A program made the translations under genes and the position numbers. From DASRRB01 sp036732755 (GTDB taxonomy: Bacteria > Planctomycetota > B15-G4 > SIAN01): a DNA stretch of 43,557 bases. Below are positions 25,067 through 34,070 of the stretch, piece after piece. The number at the start of each line of letters is the position of its first letter. Position 1 is the first letter of the stretch. The stretch covers positions 1 through 43,557 of the forward strand of contig DAINBU010000030.1 in assembly GCA_036732755.1 (NCBI GenBank), written 5' to 3'. The notes below the pieces were generated by a model. The model saw only the letters and a list, made by a program, of their open reading frames with translations. It had not been told where the DNA came from and searched no databases.

Positions 25067-28000
25067 TCAGAAGCGGGCCGGCTTGGGCCGCGGCGGCTCG
25101 GCGACGGTGCGCGGACGCTCCGAGCGCGGCGCCTCGTCGGAGGACGTCGAGAACGTGACGGGATCCCACGTGACCTTCGGGTTCCCGTACGGACCGCCGA
25201 AGCGGAACGCGCCGAGCTCGTGCTCGATCGAGGAGAGCACGAAGCCGATCACCGGGCCGACGATCGGCAGTCCGCGCAGCCAGCCGGTGCCGGTCTTCAC
25301 CTCGGGGTGGAAGTGCATCTCGAGCTGCTCGGGGCCGAGCGTCCCGTCGCCGCGCAGCACCAGCGGCTCCCCTTCGAACTCGACGTCGGAGAGGCGGACG
25401 TAGACGCCCTGCAGCGCGAAGTCGAAGCGGCCGCGCTGCCACTTCGGCGGCTCGGGCTTGCCCGACCCGCCGCCGTCGGCCAGGTCGAAGTCCTCGCGGC
25501 TCGACCCGGTGAGCGGGAGGACGGCCGACGAGTAGAGCTTGTCGAAGAGCGGGATGGTCCAGAGCTTGGCGTCGCGCACCTCGACGCGGCCGGCCGCCTC
25601 GAGGCTCGGCAGGCCGTGGCCGCGCAGCAGCGAGCGGCCGCGGCAGTGGAAGCGCAGCGCGGCGTCGACGCGGCCGGCGAGCCCCCGCATGCGCGGCGTC
25701 TCCTCGCCGAGCAGCCGGCTCACGTCGGCCGACAGGATCTCGAGCTGCCCGTCGATCGGGAGCTCGCCCTTGAGCTCGATGCCGAGGCGGTTGCGGTCGC
25801 GCATCAGGCGGCCGCCCGCGAACTCGCCGGCGAGCCACGGCACGGTGAGGCGGCCGTCGGCGAGCAGGAGGTCGCTCGTCACGTTGGAGAAGCGCAGCCC
25901 GCCGAGGTCGACCGTGATCCCCTCGAGGCGCCCGTCGGCGCGCACGTCGTCGATGCCGTGGCCGTGCTGCTCGTAGTGCAGCGACGAGATCGCGACGCGC
26001 CCCGACAGGTCGCGCAGCGCGCCGCCCGTGTAGAGCGTCCAGCCGTCGAGGTCGACCGTCCCGGCGACGTCGAGGCGGTCGACGAACTCGGCGCCGCGCG
26101 GCACGTGGAAGCTCACGCGGTAGGCGTCGACGCGCGTGCGGCCGAGCGGGCTCCACGGGGCGAGCGCCGTCCTCTTCTCCGGCCCGAGCACGGGGCCGAG
26201 CACGAGCTCGGTGGTCTCGGCGAAGGTGAGGCCGTCGGCGAACAGCGCCACCTCGACGTCGATGCCGTCCTCGTCGACCTTGAACAGGCCGCCGCTCGCG
26301 CGCATCGCCGCGCCGCCGAGGCGGCCTTCGAGGCGGTCGAACTGGAAGGTGCCGGCGCCGAGGTCGGCGTGCAGCGCGCCGCTGGTCCACTGCAGCGGGA
26401 GCGCGATCCACGGGGAATTGGCGCAGAGCCCCTCGGCGACCGCGTCGGCGCCCTCCGTCGTCGTCGCGCCGACCGGCGCGACGTCGGGGACGACGTCGAC
26501 GTGCGCCTCGATCGCGCCGGCGCGGCGCGTGATCTCGCAGTCGACCGAGGCGCGGCCGCGCAGCTTGTAGGTCGAGAAGAGCTCGGCGACGTCGGGCGCG
26601 AGCGCCCGCGCGGCCGCGATCGCCTCGGCGTCGATGCGCAGGCGCCGGCCGACCAGGCGCAGCGACGCGGGCGCCTCGTCGGCGCCGGCCGTCCCGCCCT
26701 CGGTCATGCGGCCGGAGAGCGAGACGCCGCCGCCGAGAGCGCGCGCGGAGAGGCCGGTGCCCGACGCCGTCAGTTCCCACGGCCCGTCGCCGACGTGGTG
26801 GATCGCGACGACGCCGCGCAGGCCGGTCATGACGAGCTTCCCGCCGAGCCCCTCGAGGCGCACGTCGGTCGGCGCGACCTCGATCGTGAGCTCGGTCGGG
26901 GCGCCCGCCGCGGCCCGCTTCCAGTGCACCTGGAGGTCGACGCGGCCCGAGGGCTTGAGCTGCTCGAAGACCTGCGCGAGGCGCGGGTCGGGCAGCGTGC
27001 GCAGCGCGGCGAGCAGCTTCGCGTCGAGCGCGACGTCGTGCGCCTCGAGGGCGAGCTCGAGCGGCGGTGCGTCGCCGACGATGCCGAGGAAGCCCCGGAG
27101 CCGCAGGTTGGTCTCGCCGGCGCCGCCGCGCACGTCGTCGAAGCGCAGGCGGTCCTTCTCGAAGACGAGCGTGCCGCCGTCGCAGACGAGCGCATAGGGG
27201 AAGGGCTGCGGCTCGACCGTGAGCGCCTTGGGGTGCGCCTCGATCTGGAGCTCGAGCTCGTCCTGCACGTCGAAGCGCGCGACGGCGTCGAACGTCCCGC
27301 GCAGGCGGAGCAGGTCGACGACCTCGCGGACCTCCGGCCCGAGCTCCTTCACGGCGGCGGCGATGAGCTCCTCGTCGACCCGCGCGTCGAACGCGGAGAC
27401 CGTGCCGGTGACGCGGTCGAGGACGATCTTCGCCGAGGACTCGACGCGCGCGCCGCCGCGCGTGAAACCGGTGACGCGCTCCCAGGAGGACTCCTCCATG
27501 CCGATGGCGATCCGGCCGCGGATCGACTCGACGCGCACCGGCAGGCCGTGGCGGCGGCCGTCGTCGGAGAGGAAGCCCTCGAAGAGGAGCGCGTTGTCCT
27601 CGAGCTCGAGGTCGAGCGCGAGGTGGGGCGTCTCCCCCGCCAGCGCGTCGATTGTCGCCGTGACCGAGTAGCGCCCCTCGGGCCGCAGCGCGTCGTCGAC
27701 GACCTTGCCGATGCGGTCGTCCTGCAGGGCGGCGTGGAGCTCGTCGTCGGCGACCGCCGAGTCGACGCGCACGACGAGGTGGGCGGCGGCGCGGCGCGCG
27801 AGGTCGCGCACCTCGCCCGAGATGCGCACCGCGCCCTCCCCGTGGCGACCGGAGAGCCCGGGAATGCGGAGCTCGTCGCCGCGCAGCTCGACCCGGCCGC
27901 GCAGATCCGACAAGGTCACGGGGAACACCGGCGAGCGGAACGCGACGTCCTGCAGATCGACGTCGGCCTCGACGCGGGCGGACGCGCCGAACGTCACGCG

Positions 28001-28696
28001 CACCTCGCCCGACGCGCGCCCCTTCACTTCGTTGCTCCGCAGCAGGTCGGCGAGCCCGGTCGCGACGGCGTCGCGCAGCGCGTCGAGATCGAGCGCGAGC
28101 GCGTCGTCGACGCGGACGTCGAGCCGCTCGAGGCCGGCGGGGCTCCCGCGCCCGCGCACGCGCACGGGAGAGAGCCCGCCCGCGACGACCTCGGCGCTCG
28201 CGTCGAAGCGGCCCTCGGGCTGCGGCGCGACCACGAGGTTGCGCACCTCGAGGGCGCGCGCGACCTTCTCGCCGACGACGCCGGCGAGCTTCTCGTGCAG
28301 CGGGCCGCTGCCTTCGAGCTCGACGTGCGCGGCGGTCACCCGCACGCGCGGCAGCGCGTCCGTGGAGGCGCGGCTCGCCGACGACGCGGGGAGCTCGAAG
28401 GCGCCGTCCGGCCGCTCGCGCACGACGAGGCGCACGTCGGCGGCGACGATCGCGACGAGGCGCGGCGGCGCCAGCCCGAGCTGGAGCGCGAGGCGCGGCA
28501 CGGCGAGGAACGGCGCCGGCGCCGGCGGGAGCACGGCGGCGACGTCGTGCAGCACGAGCGCGAGCGGCCAGGAGAGCTCGAGCCGGCCGATGGTCACGTC
28601 GGCGCCGAGCGCGCGGCCGGCGACGCTCGCGACGACCCGCTCGGGGACGCGCAGGACGCGCAGCGTCGCGGCCAGCGCGAGGAGCGCCGCGACCAC
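25067..28696 (-). CDS. Large AsmA/TamB-like envelope protein
   Basis: 1209 aa from a GTG at 28696. The frame stays open further upstream and a CTG at 28768 would add 24 residues, including a basic KKQRRRSRARR run before the membrane helix; a GGAGGT site nine bases before that CTG makes it a serious alternative. One N-terminal helix (AALLALAATLRVL) anchors about 1150 residues of repetitive beta-rich sequence in the style of AsmA, YhdP and TamB proteins, with blocks such as ADVTIGRLELSW, DVAAVLPP and GGRLMRDRNRLGIELKGELPIDG. These proteins are thought to form grooves that carry lipids between the membranes of Gram-negative cells. Closer assignment is not possible by eye. It follows alr on the same strand. 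Confidence 0.75.
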   Translation of the reverse strand: MVAALLALAATLRVLRVPERVVASVAGRALGADVTIGRLELSWPLALVLHDVAAVLPPAPAPFLAVPRLALQLGLAPPRLVAIVAADVRLVVRERPDGAFELPASSASRASTDALPRVRVTAAHVELEGSGPLHEKLAGVVGEKVARALEVRNLVVAPQPEGRFDASAEVVAGGLSPVRVRGRGSPAGLERLDVRVDDALALDLDALRDAVATGLADLLRSNEVKGRASGEVRVTFGASARVEADVDLQDVAFRSPVFPVTLSDLRGRVELRGDELRIPGLSGRHGEGAVRISGEVRDLARRAAAHLVVRVDSAVADDELHAALQDDRIGKVVDDALRPEGRYSVTATIDALAGETPHLALDLELEDNALLFEGFLSDDGRRHGLPVRVESIRGRIAIGMEESSWERVTGFTRGGARVESSAKIVLDRVTGTVSAFDARVDEELIAAAVKELGPEVREVVDLLRLRGTFDAVARFDVQDELELQIEAHPKALTVEPQPFPYALVCDGGTLVFEKDRLRFDDVRGGAGETNLRLRGFLGIVGDAPPLELALEAHDVALDAKLLAALRTLPDPRLAQVFEQLKPSGRVDLQVHWKRAAAGAPTELTIEVAPTDVRLEGLGGKLVMTGLRGVVAIHHVGDGPWELTASGTGLSARALGGGVSLSGRMTEGGTAGADEAPASLRLVGRRLRIDAEAIAAARALAPDVAELFSTYKLRGRASVDCEITRRAGAIEAHVDVVPDVAPVGATTTEGADAVAEGLCANSPWIALPLQWTSGALHADLGAGTFQFDRLEGRLGGAAMRASGGLFKVDEDGIDVEVALFADGLTFAETTELVLGPVLGPEKRTALAPWSPLGRTRVDAYRVSFHVPRGAEFVDRLDVAGTVDLDGWTLYTGGALRDLSGRVAISSLHYEQHGHGIDDVRADGRLEGITVDLGGLRFSNVTSDLLLADGRLTVPWLAGEFAGGRLMRDRNRLGIELKGELPIDGQLEILSADVSRLLGEETPRMRGLAGRVDAALRFHCRGRSLLRGHGLPSLEAAGRVEVRDAKLWTIPLFDKLYSSAVLPLTGSSREDFDLADGGGSGKPEPPKWQRGRFDFALQGVYVRLSDVEFEGEPLVLRGDGTLGPEQLEMHFHPEVKTGTGWLRGLPIVGPVIGFVLSSIEHELGAFRFGGPYGNPKVTWDPVTFSTSSDEAPRSERPRTVAEPPRPKPARF

Positions 28697-28801
28697 GACC
28701 AGGAGCCGCCGGGCGCGGCTGCGCCGGCGCTGCTTTTTTTCGGGTGCCTGCGTCGCCGTCGAATCCAGGAGCGTGGGACCTCCGAGCCGGCAGGACGAGC
28801 G

Positions 28802-29977
28802 TCAGGCGTGGGCGGCGAGCGGGCGTCCGGGGCTGCGGCGCGCGGAATGGTAGACGCGGGCGACGCGCCGACCGAGCGCGCAGAAGATCGCGTACGGGAT
28901 CGTCCCGGCGGCGCGCGCCAATTCGTCGGCCGCGACCGCGGCCTCCCCGTCCCTCCCGATCAGCGTCACCGGATCCCCCACCTTGAGCCCGCGCACGTGG
29001 CCGACGTCGAGCATCGTGTAGTCCATCGACACCCGACCCACGATGGGGGCAGGCGTGCCGCGCACCAGCACGCGACCGGCGCCCGCGAGCGACCAGGGCA
29101 GTCCGTCGTTGTAACCGACCGGCAAAGTCGCGATCCGGGTCTTCTTCGGCGCGGCGAACAGGCGGTCGTAGCCGATCGTGGTGCCGGCCGGGACGTCCTT
29201 CAGGAAGATCACCTGCGTGTGGAGCGAGAGCACCGGCTTCAGCTTCTCCGCGTCCGCTCCGGCGTCGGCCGGCCGCACGCCGTAGAGCGCGAGCCCCGGC
29301 CTCACCATGTCGAGCTCGGCGTCGAGGCTCGAGAAGAGGACCGACGACGACGACGCGTGGTAGAGCGGCGCGCCGAGTCGCTCGCGCGTGATCGCCGCGC
29401 GGACGCGCAGGAAGGCGTCGAGCTGGCGCCGGTTCGCGGCGTCAGCGCGTGCCGACGTGCCGGCGAAGTGGGTCGCGACCCCCTCGAGCTCGAGGTCGCG
29501 CGAACGCGCGATGCGGCGCGCGAGCGCGAGCGCGCGCGACGGCAGGACGCCGAGGCGCCCCATGCCGGTGTCGACCTTCAGGTGGACGCGGCAGCGGCGC
29601 CCCTGGCGGCGCGCCTCGCGCTCGAGGCGGTCGATGCGCGACTCCGAATGGATGCAGACCGAGAGGTCGTGCGCGACGACGCGTTCCTGCTCGCCGTCGA
29701 CGATCGCGCCGAGGATCAGGATCGTGCCGCGCACGCCGGCCTCGCGCAACTCGAACGCCTCGCCCGAGTCGCCCACGCCGAACGCGTCGACGCCGATCGA
29801 CTGCAGCTCGCGCGCGATCGCGACGGCTCCGTGGCCGTACGCGTCGGCCTTCACGACCGCCATCAGGCGGGTGGTCGGCGCGAGACGGTTCCGCAGCAGC
29901 GCGACGTTGTCGCGCAGGTGATCGAGTCGGATGTCGGCCCAGACGCGGTGCGGCCAACCACTCTGCGGTGCATTCAC
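28802..29977 (-). CDS. alr: Alanine racemase
   Basis: 391 aa from GTG 29977, which overlaps the tsaB stop by four bases (GTGA). The PLP lysine motif is clear (MAVVKADAYGHGA), with LKVDTGMGRLG, ATHFAGTSA, MVRPGLALYG, VGYNDG, RVSMDYTMLDVG and a C-terminal AIFCALGRRVARVY. It interconverts L- and D-alanine for peptidoglycan. The normal length and full motif set support an active enzyme, and so an ordinary need for D-Ala in the cell wall of this organism. Confidence 0.96.
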   Translation of the reverse strand: MNAPQSGWPHRVWADIRLDHLRDNVALLRNRLAPTTRLMAVVKADAYGHGAVAIARELQSIGVDAFGVGDSGEAFELREAGVRGTILILGAIVDGEQERVVAHDLSVCIHSESRIDRLEREARRQGRRCRVHLKVDTGMGRLGVLPSRALALARRIARSRDLELEGVATHFAGTSARADAANRRQLDAFLRVRAAITRERLGAPLYHASSSSVLFSSLDAELDMVRPGLALYGVRPADAGADAEKLKPVLSLHTQVIFLKDVPAGTTIGYDRLFAAPKKTRIATLPVGYNDGLPWSLAGAGRVLVRGTPAPIVGRVSMDYTMLDVGHVRGLKVGDPVTLIGRDGEAAVAADELARAAGTIPYAIFCALGRRVARVYHSARRSPGRPLAAHA

Positions 29978-30633
29978 GAGCGGGCTTCGAGCCTCCGTTC
30001 CGCTTCGGACGGACGCAGGTACACGGGAAGGACGGTCGGGATCCGGTCGCGTTCGCCCCGCAGGAAGCGCTCGCGCGCGAGCCTCAGGATGCCGGACGCC
30101 TGCGTGCGCGCGTCGGGGATCGACGGCGTCACGCCCAGCATCCGGCAGCCGTCGCCGATCCAGACCGCCTCCGGCGGCAGCTCCGGACGGATCTCGTCCG
30201 GCGCGCCGATGACCGGCCCCTGGACCACTCGCGGCAACCCTCCCTGCCAGCGATAGACCGCCGCGTACACTTCGCCCTGCTTCGCGTCGACGAGGGTCAC
30301 GACCGGCCGGGCCTGCCAGCCCGATTCCAGCGCGAGCGCCGTCATCGAGCCGATCCCCAGCAGCGGCACTTCCCACGTCCACGCCAGCGTGCGCGCGACG
30401 GTCACCCCGATCCGAAGTCCCGTGTACGAGCCAGGCCCGATCCCAACCGCCACGTAGTCGGGCCGGCGAAGCCCAGCCGTTTTCAGCAGGCTCTCGATCG
30501 AGGGAAGCAGGAGTTTGCCGTGGGCCAGCCCCTCGGTAAAGCGCACGGTGCGCGGTGAATCGGCGTCGTCGAGCGCGACGGTGCCCACGTCCGACGAGGT
30601 CTCGATCGAGAGGCCGACGGCGATGCGACCCAC
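29974..30633 (-). CDS. tsaB: TsaB, tRNA threonylcarbamoyladenosine biosynthesis protein
   Basis: 219 aa from GTG 30633, which has a GGAG site six bases before it; a GTG four codons upstream is the alternative. The YeaZ/TsaB fold is marked by IETSS at the start, GIGPGSYTGLRIGVTVARTL and VDAKQGEVYAA. It is the non-catalytic partner of TsaD in making t6A37 in tRNAs that read ANN codons. It lies 56 bp after glmM and overlaps alr. Codon third positions here are less GC-biased than in the neighbours. Confidence 0.92.
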   Translation of the reverse strand: MGRIAVGLSIETSSDVGTVALDDADSPRTVRFTEGLAHGKLLLPSIESLLKTAGLRRPDYVAVGIGPGSYTGLRIGVTVARTLAWTWEVPLLGIGSMTALALESGWQARPVVTLVDAKQGEVYAAVYRWQGGLPRVVQGPVIGAPDEIRPELPPEAVWIGDGCRMLGVTPSIPDARTQASGILRLARERFLRGERDRIPTVLPVYLRPSEAERRLEARS

Positions 30634-30689
30634 GGGGCTCTCCACTTTCGAGCCGCCGCTTCCGACGAGGACCGCCGGTCCGGGACGGC

Positions 30690-32042
30690 TCACCGAGCGC
30701 CGATCGCCTGCTCGAGATGGCTCGCGAGCGACTGCGCCAGCGCGGCGACCAGGCTCGCGTCGGTCCCTTCCACCATCACCCGGAGCACCGGTTCGGTGCC
30801 CGAGTAGCGGACGACGATGCGCCCCGATCGACCGAGCCTCTCTTCGGACGAGGAAAGGATTTCCTTGAATCCGGGGATCGTCCCCAGGGGAGGGCGGGCA
30901 TGGACCCGGACGGCGCGCAGGATCTGCGGGGCCGGCGCGAAGCCCTCCGCCGCCCGGGAGAGGGGGATCGCGCGCCGGCGCAGCAGCTCCGCGACGCGCA
31001 GCGCCGTGTAGAGCCCGTCGCCGAGGTAGTCGAGGTCGGCGCCGAAGATCACGTGGCCCGACGGCTCGCCGCCCAGGACGAGCCCCTTCTCCTTGAGCGC
31101 CGCCGAGACGTGGCGGTCCCCCACCGGCGTGCGCAGCAGCGCGATCCCGCGCGCCTGCAGGAACGCCTCGAGGCCGAAGTTCGACATGACCGTGCCGACG
31201 ACCGTGCGGGGGTCGAGCTTGCCGCGCTCGAGGAGGTCGGCCGCCAGCAGCGCCAGCGTCGCGTCGCCGTCGAGGACGCGGCCGCCTTCGTCGGAAAAGA
31301 GGCTCCGGTCGGCGTCGCCGTCGACGGCGAGCCCGAACTGCGCGCCCGACTCCTTCACGAGCGCGGCGACGCGTTCGGGGTGGAGCGAGCCGAAGCCGTC
31401 GTTGATGTTGCGGCCGTCGGGGCGGTCGCCCGTGACGGTCACCTGCGCCCCCGCCTTGCGGAAGAGCGCCGGCCCGACCGCGTGCGCGGCGCCGTGCGCG
31501 AGGTCGAGCGCGACCGAGAGCCCGCGCAGGTCGGGCCGGCCGGCGGCCGCGAGCAGGTGGTCGACGTAGCGCTCCGCGCCGTCGGCGCGCCGTTCGATCG
31601 CGGCCGGAGCGCCGCCCTCGAGCGGCGGGCAGGCGCGCCAGCGCTCCTCGACGAAGCGCGCCTCGGCGTCGCCGAACTTCGCGCCGTGGCCGGTGAAGAT
31701 CTTGATGCCGTTGTCGGCGGCGGGATTGTGCGAGGCGGAGATCACGGCGGCGCAGCTCGCGCCGTAGTCGTCGATCAGGAGCGCGAGCGCCGCGGTCGGC
31801 AGCACGCCGAGGTCGAACGCGCGGATGTTGCGGCGCGCGAGGCCGCCGGCGAGCGCGCGCGTGATCTCCTCGCGGCTCGCGCGCGTGTCGCCGCCGATCA
31901 GCGCCGGCTTGCCGGCGTCGCCGTGCGCCTCGAGCCATTCGCCGAGCGCGACGCCGAGCCGCGCGACGCTCTCGGGCGCGAGCGGCCCCTCGCCCGCCCG
32001 GCCGCGCACGCCGTCCGTCCCGAAGAGCGGCTCAGGGGTCAT
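30690..32042 (-). CDS. glmM: Phosphoglucosamine mutase
   Basis: 450 aa, typical length. FGTDGVRG at the start, the phosphoserine loop ISASHNP (S104), the metal loop DGDADR, and the phosphate-binding RYSGTEPVLRVMVEG at the C-terminus. It converts glucosamine-6-phosphate to glucosamine-1-phosphate for peptidoglycan and LPS. It overlaps the end of cdaR by 11 bp. The cdaA-cdaR-glmM order is the classical arrangement in which GlmM binds and restrains CdaA. Confidence 0.97.
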   Translation of the reverse strand: MTPEPLFGTDGVRGRAGEGPLAPESVARLGVALGEWLEAHGDAGKPALIGGDTRASREEITRALAGGLARRNIRAFDLGVLPTAALALLIDDYGASCAAVISASHNPAADNGIKIFTGHGAKFGDAEARFVEERWRACPPLEGGAPAAIERRADGAERYVDHLLAAAGRPDLRGLSVALDLAHGAAHAVGPALFRKAGAQVTVTGDRPDGRNINDGFGSLHPERVAALVKESGAQFGLAVDGDADRSLFSDEGGRVLDGDATLALLAADLLERGKLDPRTVVGTVMSNFGLEAFLQARGIALLRTPVGDRHVSAALKEKGLVLGGEPSGHVIFGADLDYLGDGLYTALRVAELLRRRAIPLSRAAEGFAPAPQILRAVRVHARPPLGTIPGFKEILSSSEERLGRSGRIVVRYSGTEPVLRVMVEGTDASLVAALAQSLASHLEQAIGAR

Positions 32043-33267
32043 TGCCGCCGCCCTTCTTCTCCTTGTCGTCGGGCCCGCGCGCCGGCCCCTCCGGTCGCTT
32101 CCAACTCACCTCGACCTGGACGTCGCGCTGTCCGTCGGCGAACGCCACGTCGAGCCCGTCGGGGAAGTCCTTGAAGCGGACGATGTGCACCGGCAGCGTC
32201 GTCCGGTCGACGATCGCCTCGTGCGCGCGCACCTCGAGCTCGACGTTCTGCTTGGCGAGCTCGACCTTGAGCTTGTCGACGCCGGCGCCGCTCACCTGCG
32301 TGTCGGGCACGTAGATCTGGAGCGCGACGCGCAGCTCGCCGTTCACCGCCTTGGCGAGCTCGAGGCGCCAGCCGTCGCGCGAGCTCCTCCCCTCGCCCAC
32401 CTGGCGCATCCGGTCGTCGTTCTGGATCACCTGCACCAGCAGCTCGAAGCGGCCGTCGACGCCCGACAGCGCGACCATGCGGCGCGCGAAGTCGGCGGTC
32501 ACCGAGACCGCGTCGAGCGCGCCGCCCTTCGCGTCGAGCAGGCGCAGCGTGCTGCTCCATTCGGCTTTGAGGCGCAGCGGCTGCGTGCTGCTCGGCGAGC
32601 GGCCTTCGAGCGTGAACTTCTCGAAGAGCTCGGAGCGGCGCAGCTTCACCGACTCGATCGAGTTGTGCGGCCCGACCAGGCGCACTTCGCGCGGCTTGAA
32701 CGTCACGCGCGGCGACTTCTGGTCGTAGCCCGGCGCGAGCGGGCCGACGAAGTCGACGTCGCCCGGCTCGAGCGTGAGGTCGAGCGCCTCCTCGGCTTCG
32801 ACGTTGAAGCGCAGGCGCGGCGAGAGCTCGACGCGCGCGCCGGGGCCGAGCTCCGCGACGAGCGACTCGGCCCCCTCGAAGTCCTCCGCCGCCGGCGTGA
32901 GCGGCCCCTCCTTGCCGAGCCGCCACACGAAGAGGTGGCGGCGCGCCTTCGCGCGCTCGATCGCGTCGCGCGCGGCATGGATCTGCAGCGTCGCGCTGGG
33001 CGGCTTGTCCGCATTGGCGACGATCAGCGGCTTGCCGCCGCCGGCGCGCTGGACCACCAGCAGGAACGAGCCGGCCTCGCGGTCCTTCTCCCCTTCGAGC
33101 TCGGACTCGTCGACGTACCGGATCGGGATGCTCAGCGTGTCGTCGGTCTGCACCTGCTTGTCGAGCACCTCGAACAGGACGAGCGCGAAGAGGAGCGCGA
33201 GCGCCTTGCGTCCCACGTCGTGCGTGACGAGGCCGAGGAGCCAGCGGGCGACGCGCTGCGGCCTCAC
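32032..33267 (-). CDS. cdaR: CdaR (YbbR-domain) regulator of the c-di-AMP synthase
   Basis: 411 aa from GTG 33267, overlapping the cdaA stop by four bases. One N-terminal membrane helix (KALALLFALVLFEVL) is followed by an extracytoplasmic region of YbbR-like beta repeats, for example PRVTFKPREVRLVGPHNSIESV and a second similar block near residue 330. The tail is charged (DDKEKKGGGNDP). YbbR proteins bind CdaA and adjust its activity. The sequence is diverged and the call leans partly on position between cdaA and glmM. Confidence 0.82.
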   Translation of the reverse strand: MRPQRVARWLLGLVTHDVGRKALALLFALVLFEVLDKQVQTDDTLSIPIRYVDESELEGEKDREAGSFLLVVQRAGGGKPLIVANADKPPSATLQIHAARDAIERAKARRHLFVWRLGKEGPLTPAAEDFEGAESLVAELGPGARVELSPRLRFNVEAEEALDLTLEPGDVDFVGPLAPGYDQKSPRVTFKPREVRLVGPHNSIESVKLRRSELFEKFTLEGRSPSSTQPLRLKAEWSSTLRLLDAKGGALDAVSVTADFARRMVALSGVDGRFELLVQVIQNDDRMRQVGEGRSSRDGWRLELAKAVNGELRVALQIYVPDTQVSGAGVDKLKVELAKQNVELEVRAHEAIVDRTTLPVHIVRFKDFPDGLDVAFADGQRDVQVEVSWKRPEGPARGPDDKEKKGGGNDP

Positions 33268-34070
33268 GACTCGGCCTCCGCCTCGCCCGGCGGGCTGGCG
33301 AGGGCCTCGTCGATCATGCGGGCGAGGTCGCGGGGCGTGCGCACCCGCTGCAATTCGCCGCGCACCGCGACCGCGATGTTGCCGGTCTCCTCCGAGACGA
33401 CGATCGCGATCGCGTCGGTGTCCTCGGTGACGCCGACCGCGGCGCGGTGGCGCGTGCCGTAGTCGCTGCCGATGTCGGGGTTCTCGCTCAGCGGCAGGAG
33501 GCAGCCGGCCGCCGCGATGCGGCCGTCGCGGATCAGCACGGCGCCGTCGTGCAGCGGGCCGCCCTGCTGGAAGATGCTCTCGAGCAGCTGCGGCTGCAGC
33601 TCGCAGTTGAGGTGGACCGAGCCCTCCATGAAGGTGGAGAGCCCGGTCGAGCGCTCGATCGCGACCAGCGCGCCGACCTTGCGGCGGCTCATGCGCTCCG
33701 CCGCCTCCGAGATGATGCGGCCGAGCGTGGCGGAGCGCGGCGCGAGGCGGCCGAAGGCCGGGTTCTCGCCGAGACGCGTGAAGGCGCGCCGCAGCTCGGG
33801 CTGGAACAGGATCACGAGCGAGACGACCAGGATCGTGAGCGACGGCGAGAGCAGCTGCAGGTGCGGCAGCGAGAGGCCGATGCGCCCGAACAGGATCTGC
33901 GCCGCGAGGTAGAGCGTGAAGCCGGCGATGAGCAGGCCGCGCAGGATGCCGAGCCCGAGCGAGCCGCGCATGAAGCGCAGCACCACGTAGATCCCGATCC
34001 AGAGCACGAGCAGCTCGAACAGCGGCCCGACCCCGAGCAGGTTGCGCAGAAGATCGCGCAGGTCGTTCAC
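33264..34070 (-). CDS. cdaA: CdaA, membrane diadenylate cyclase (c-di-AMP synthase)
   Basis: 268 aa from GTG 34070 (GTGA overlap with the folP stop). Three membrane helices in the first 90 residues, then the DAC domain with the catalytic DGA (175-177, in GGPLHDGAVLI) and RHR (207-209, in GTRHRAAVG) motifs intact. It joins two ATP into c-di-AMP, a messenger that controls potassium and osmotic balance. Upstream in-frame codons exist but are not CdaA-like. It is co-transcribed with cdaR and glmM. No c-di-AMP phosphodiesterase is in the window. Confidence 0.95.
   Translation of the reverse strand: MNDLRDLLRNLLGVGPLFELLVLWIGIYVVLRFMRGSLGLGILRGLLIAGFTLYLAAQILFGRIGLSLPHLQLLSPSLTILVVSLVILFQPELRRAFTRLGENPAFGRLAPRSATLGRIISEAAERMSRRKVGALVAIERSTGLSTFMEGSVHLNCELQPQLLESIFQQGGPLHDGAVLIRDGRIAAAGCLLPLSENPDIGSDYGTRHRAAVGVTEDTDAIAIVVSEETGNIAVAVRGELQRVRTPRDLARMIDEALASPPGEAEAES

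Noticed and set aside
28708..28740. GGCGC-GGCT-GCGCC hairpin followed by T7 on the plus strand
   Set aside because: It has a terminator look but there is no plus-strand gene ending there; it lies in the coding start of the AsmA-like gene on the other strand.
25043..30256. 1737-codon open frame on the plus strand
   Set aside because: It runs antisense through the AsmA-like gene and alr, whose real proteins carry clear motifs. The plus-strand translation is low-complexity and motif-free.
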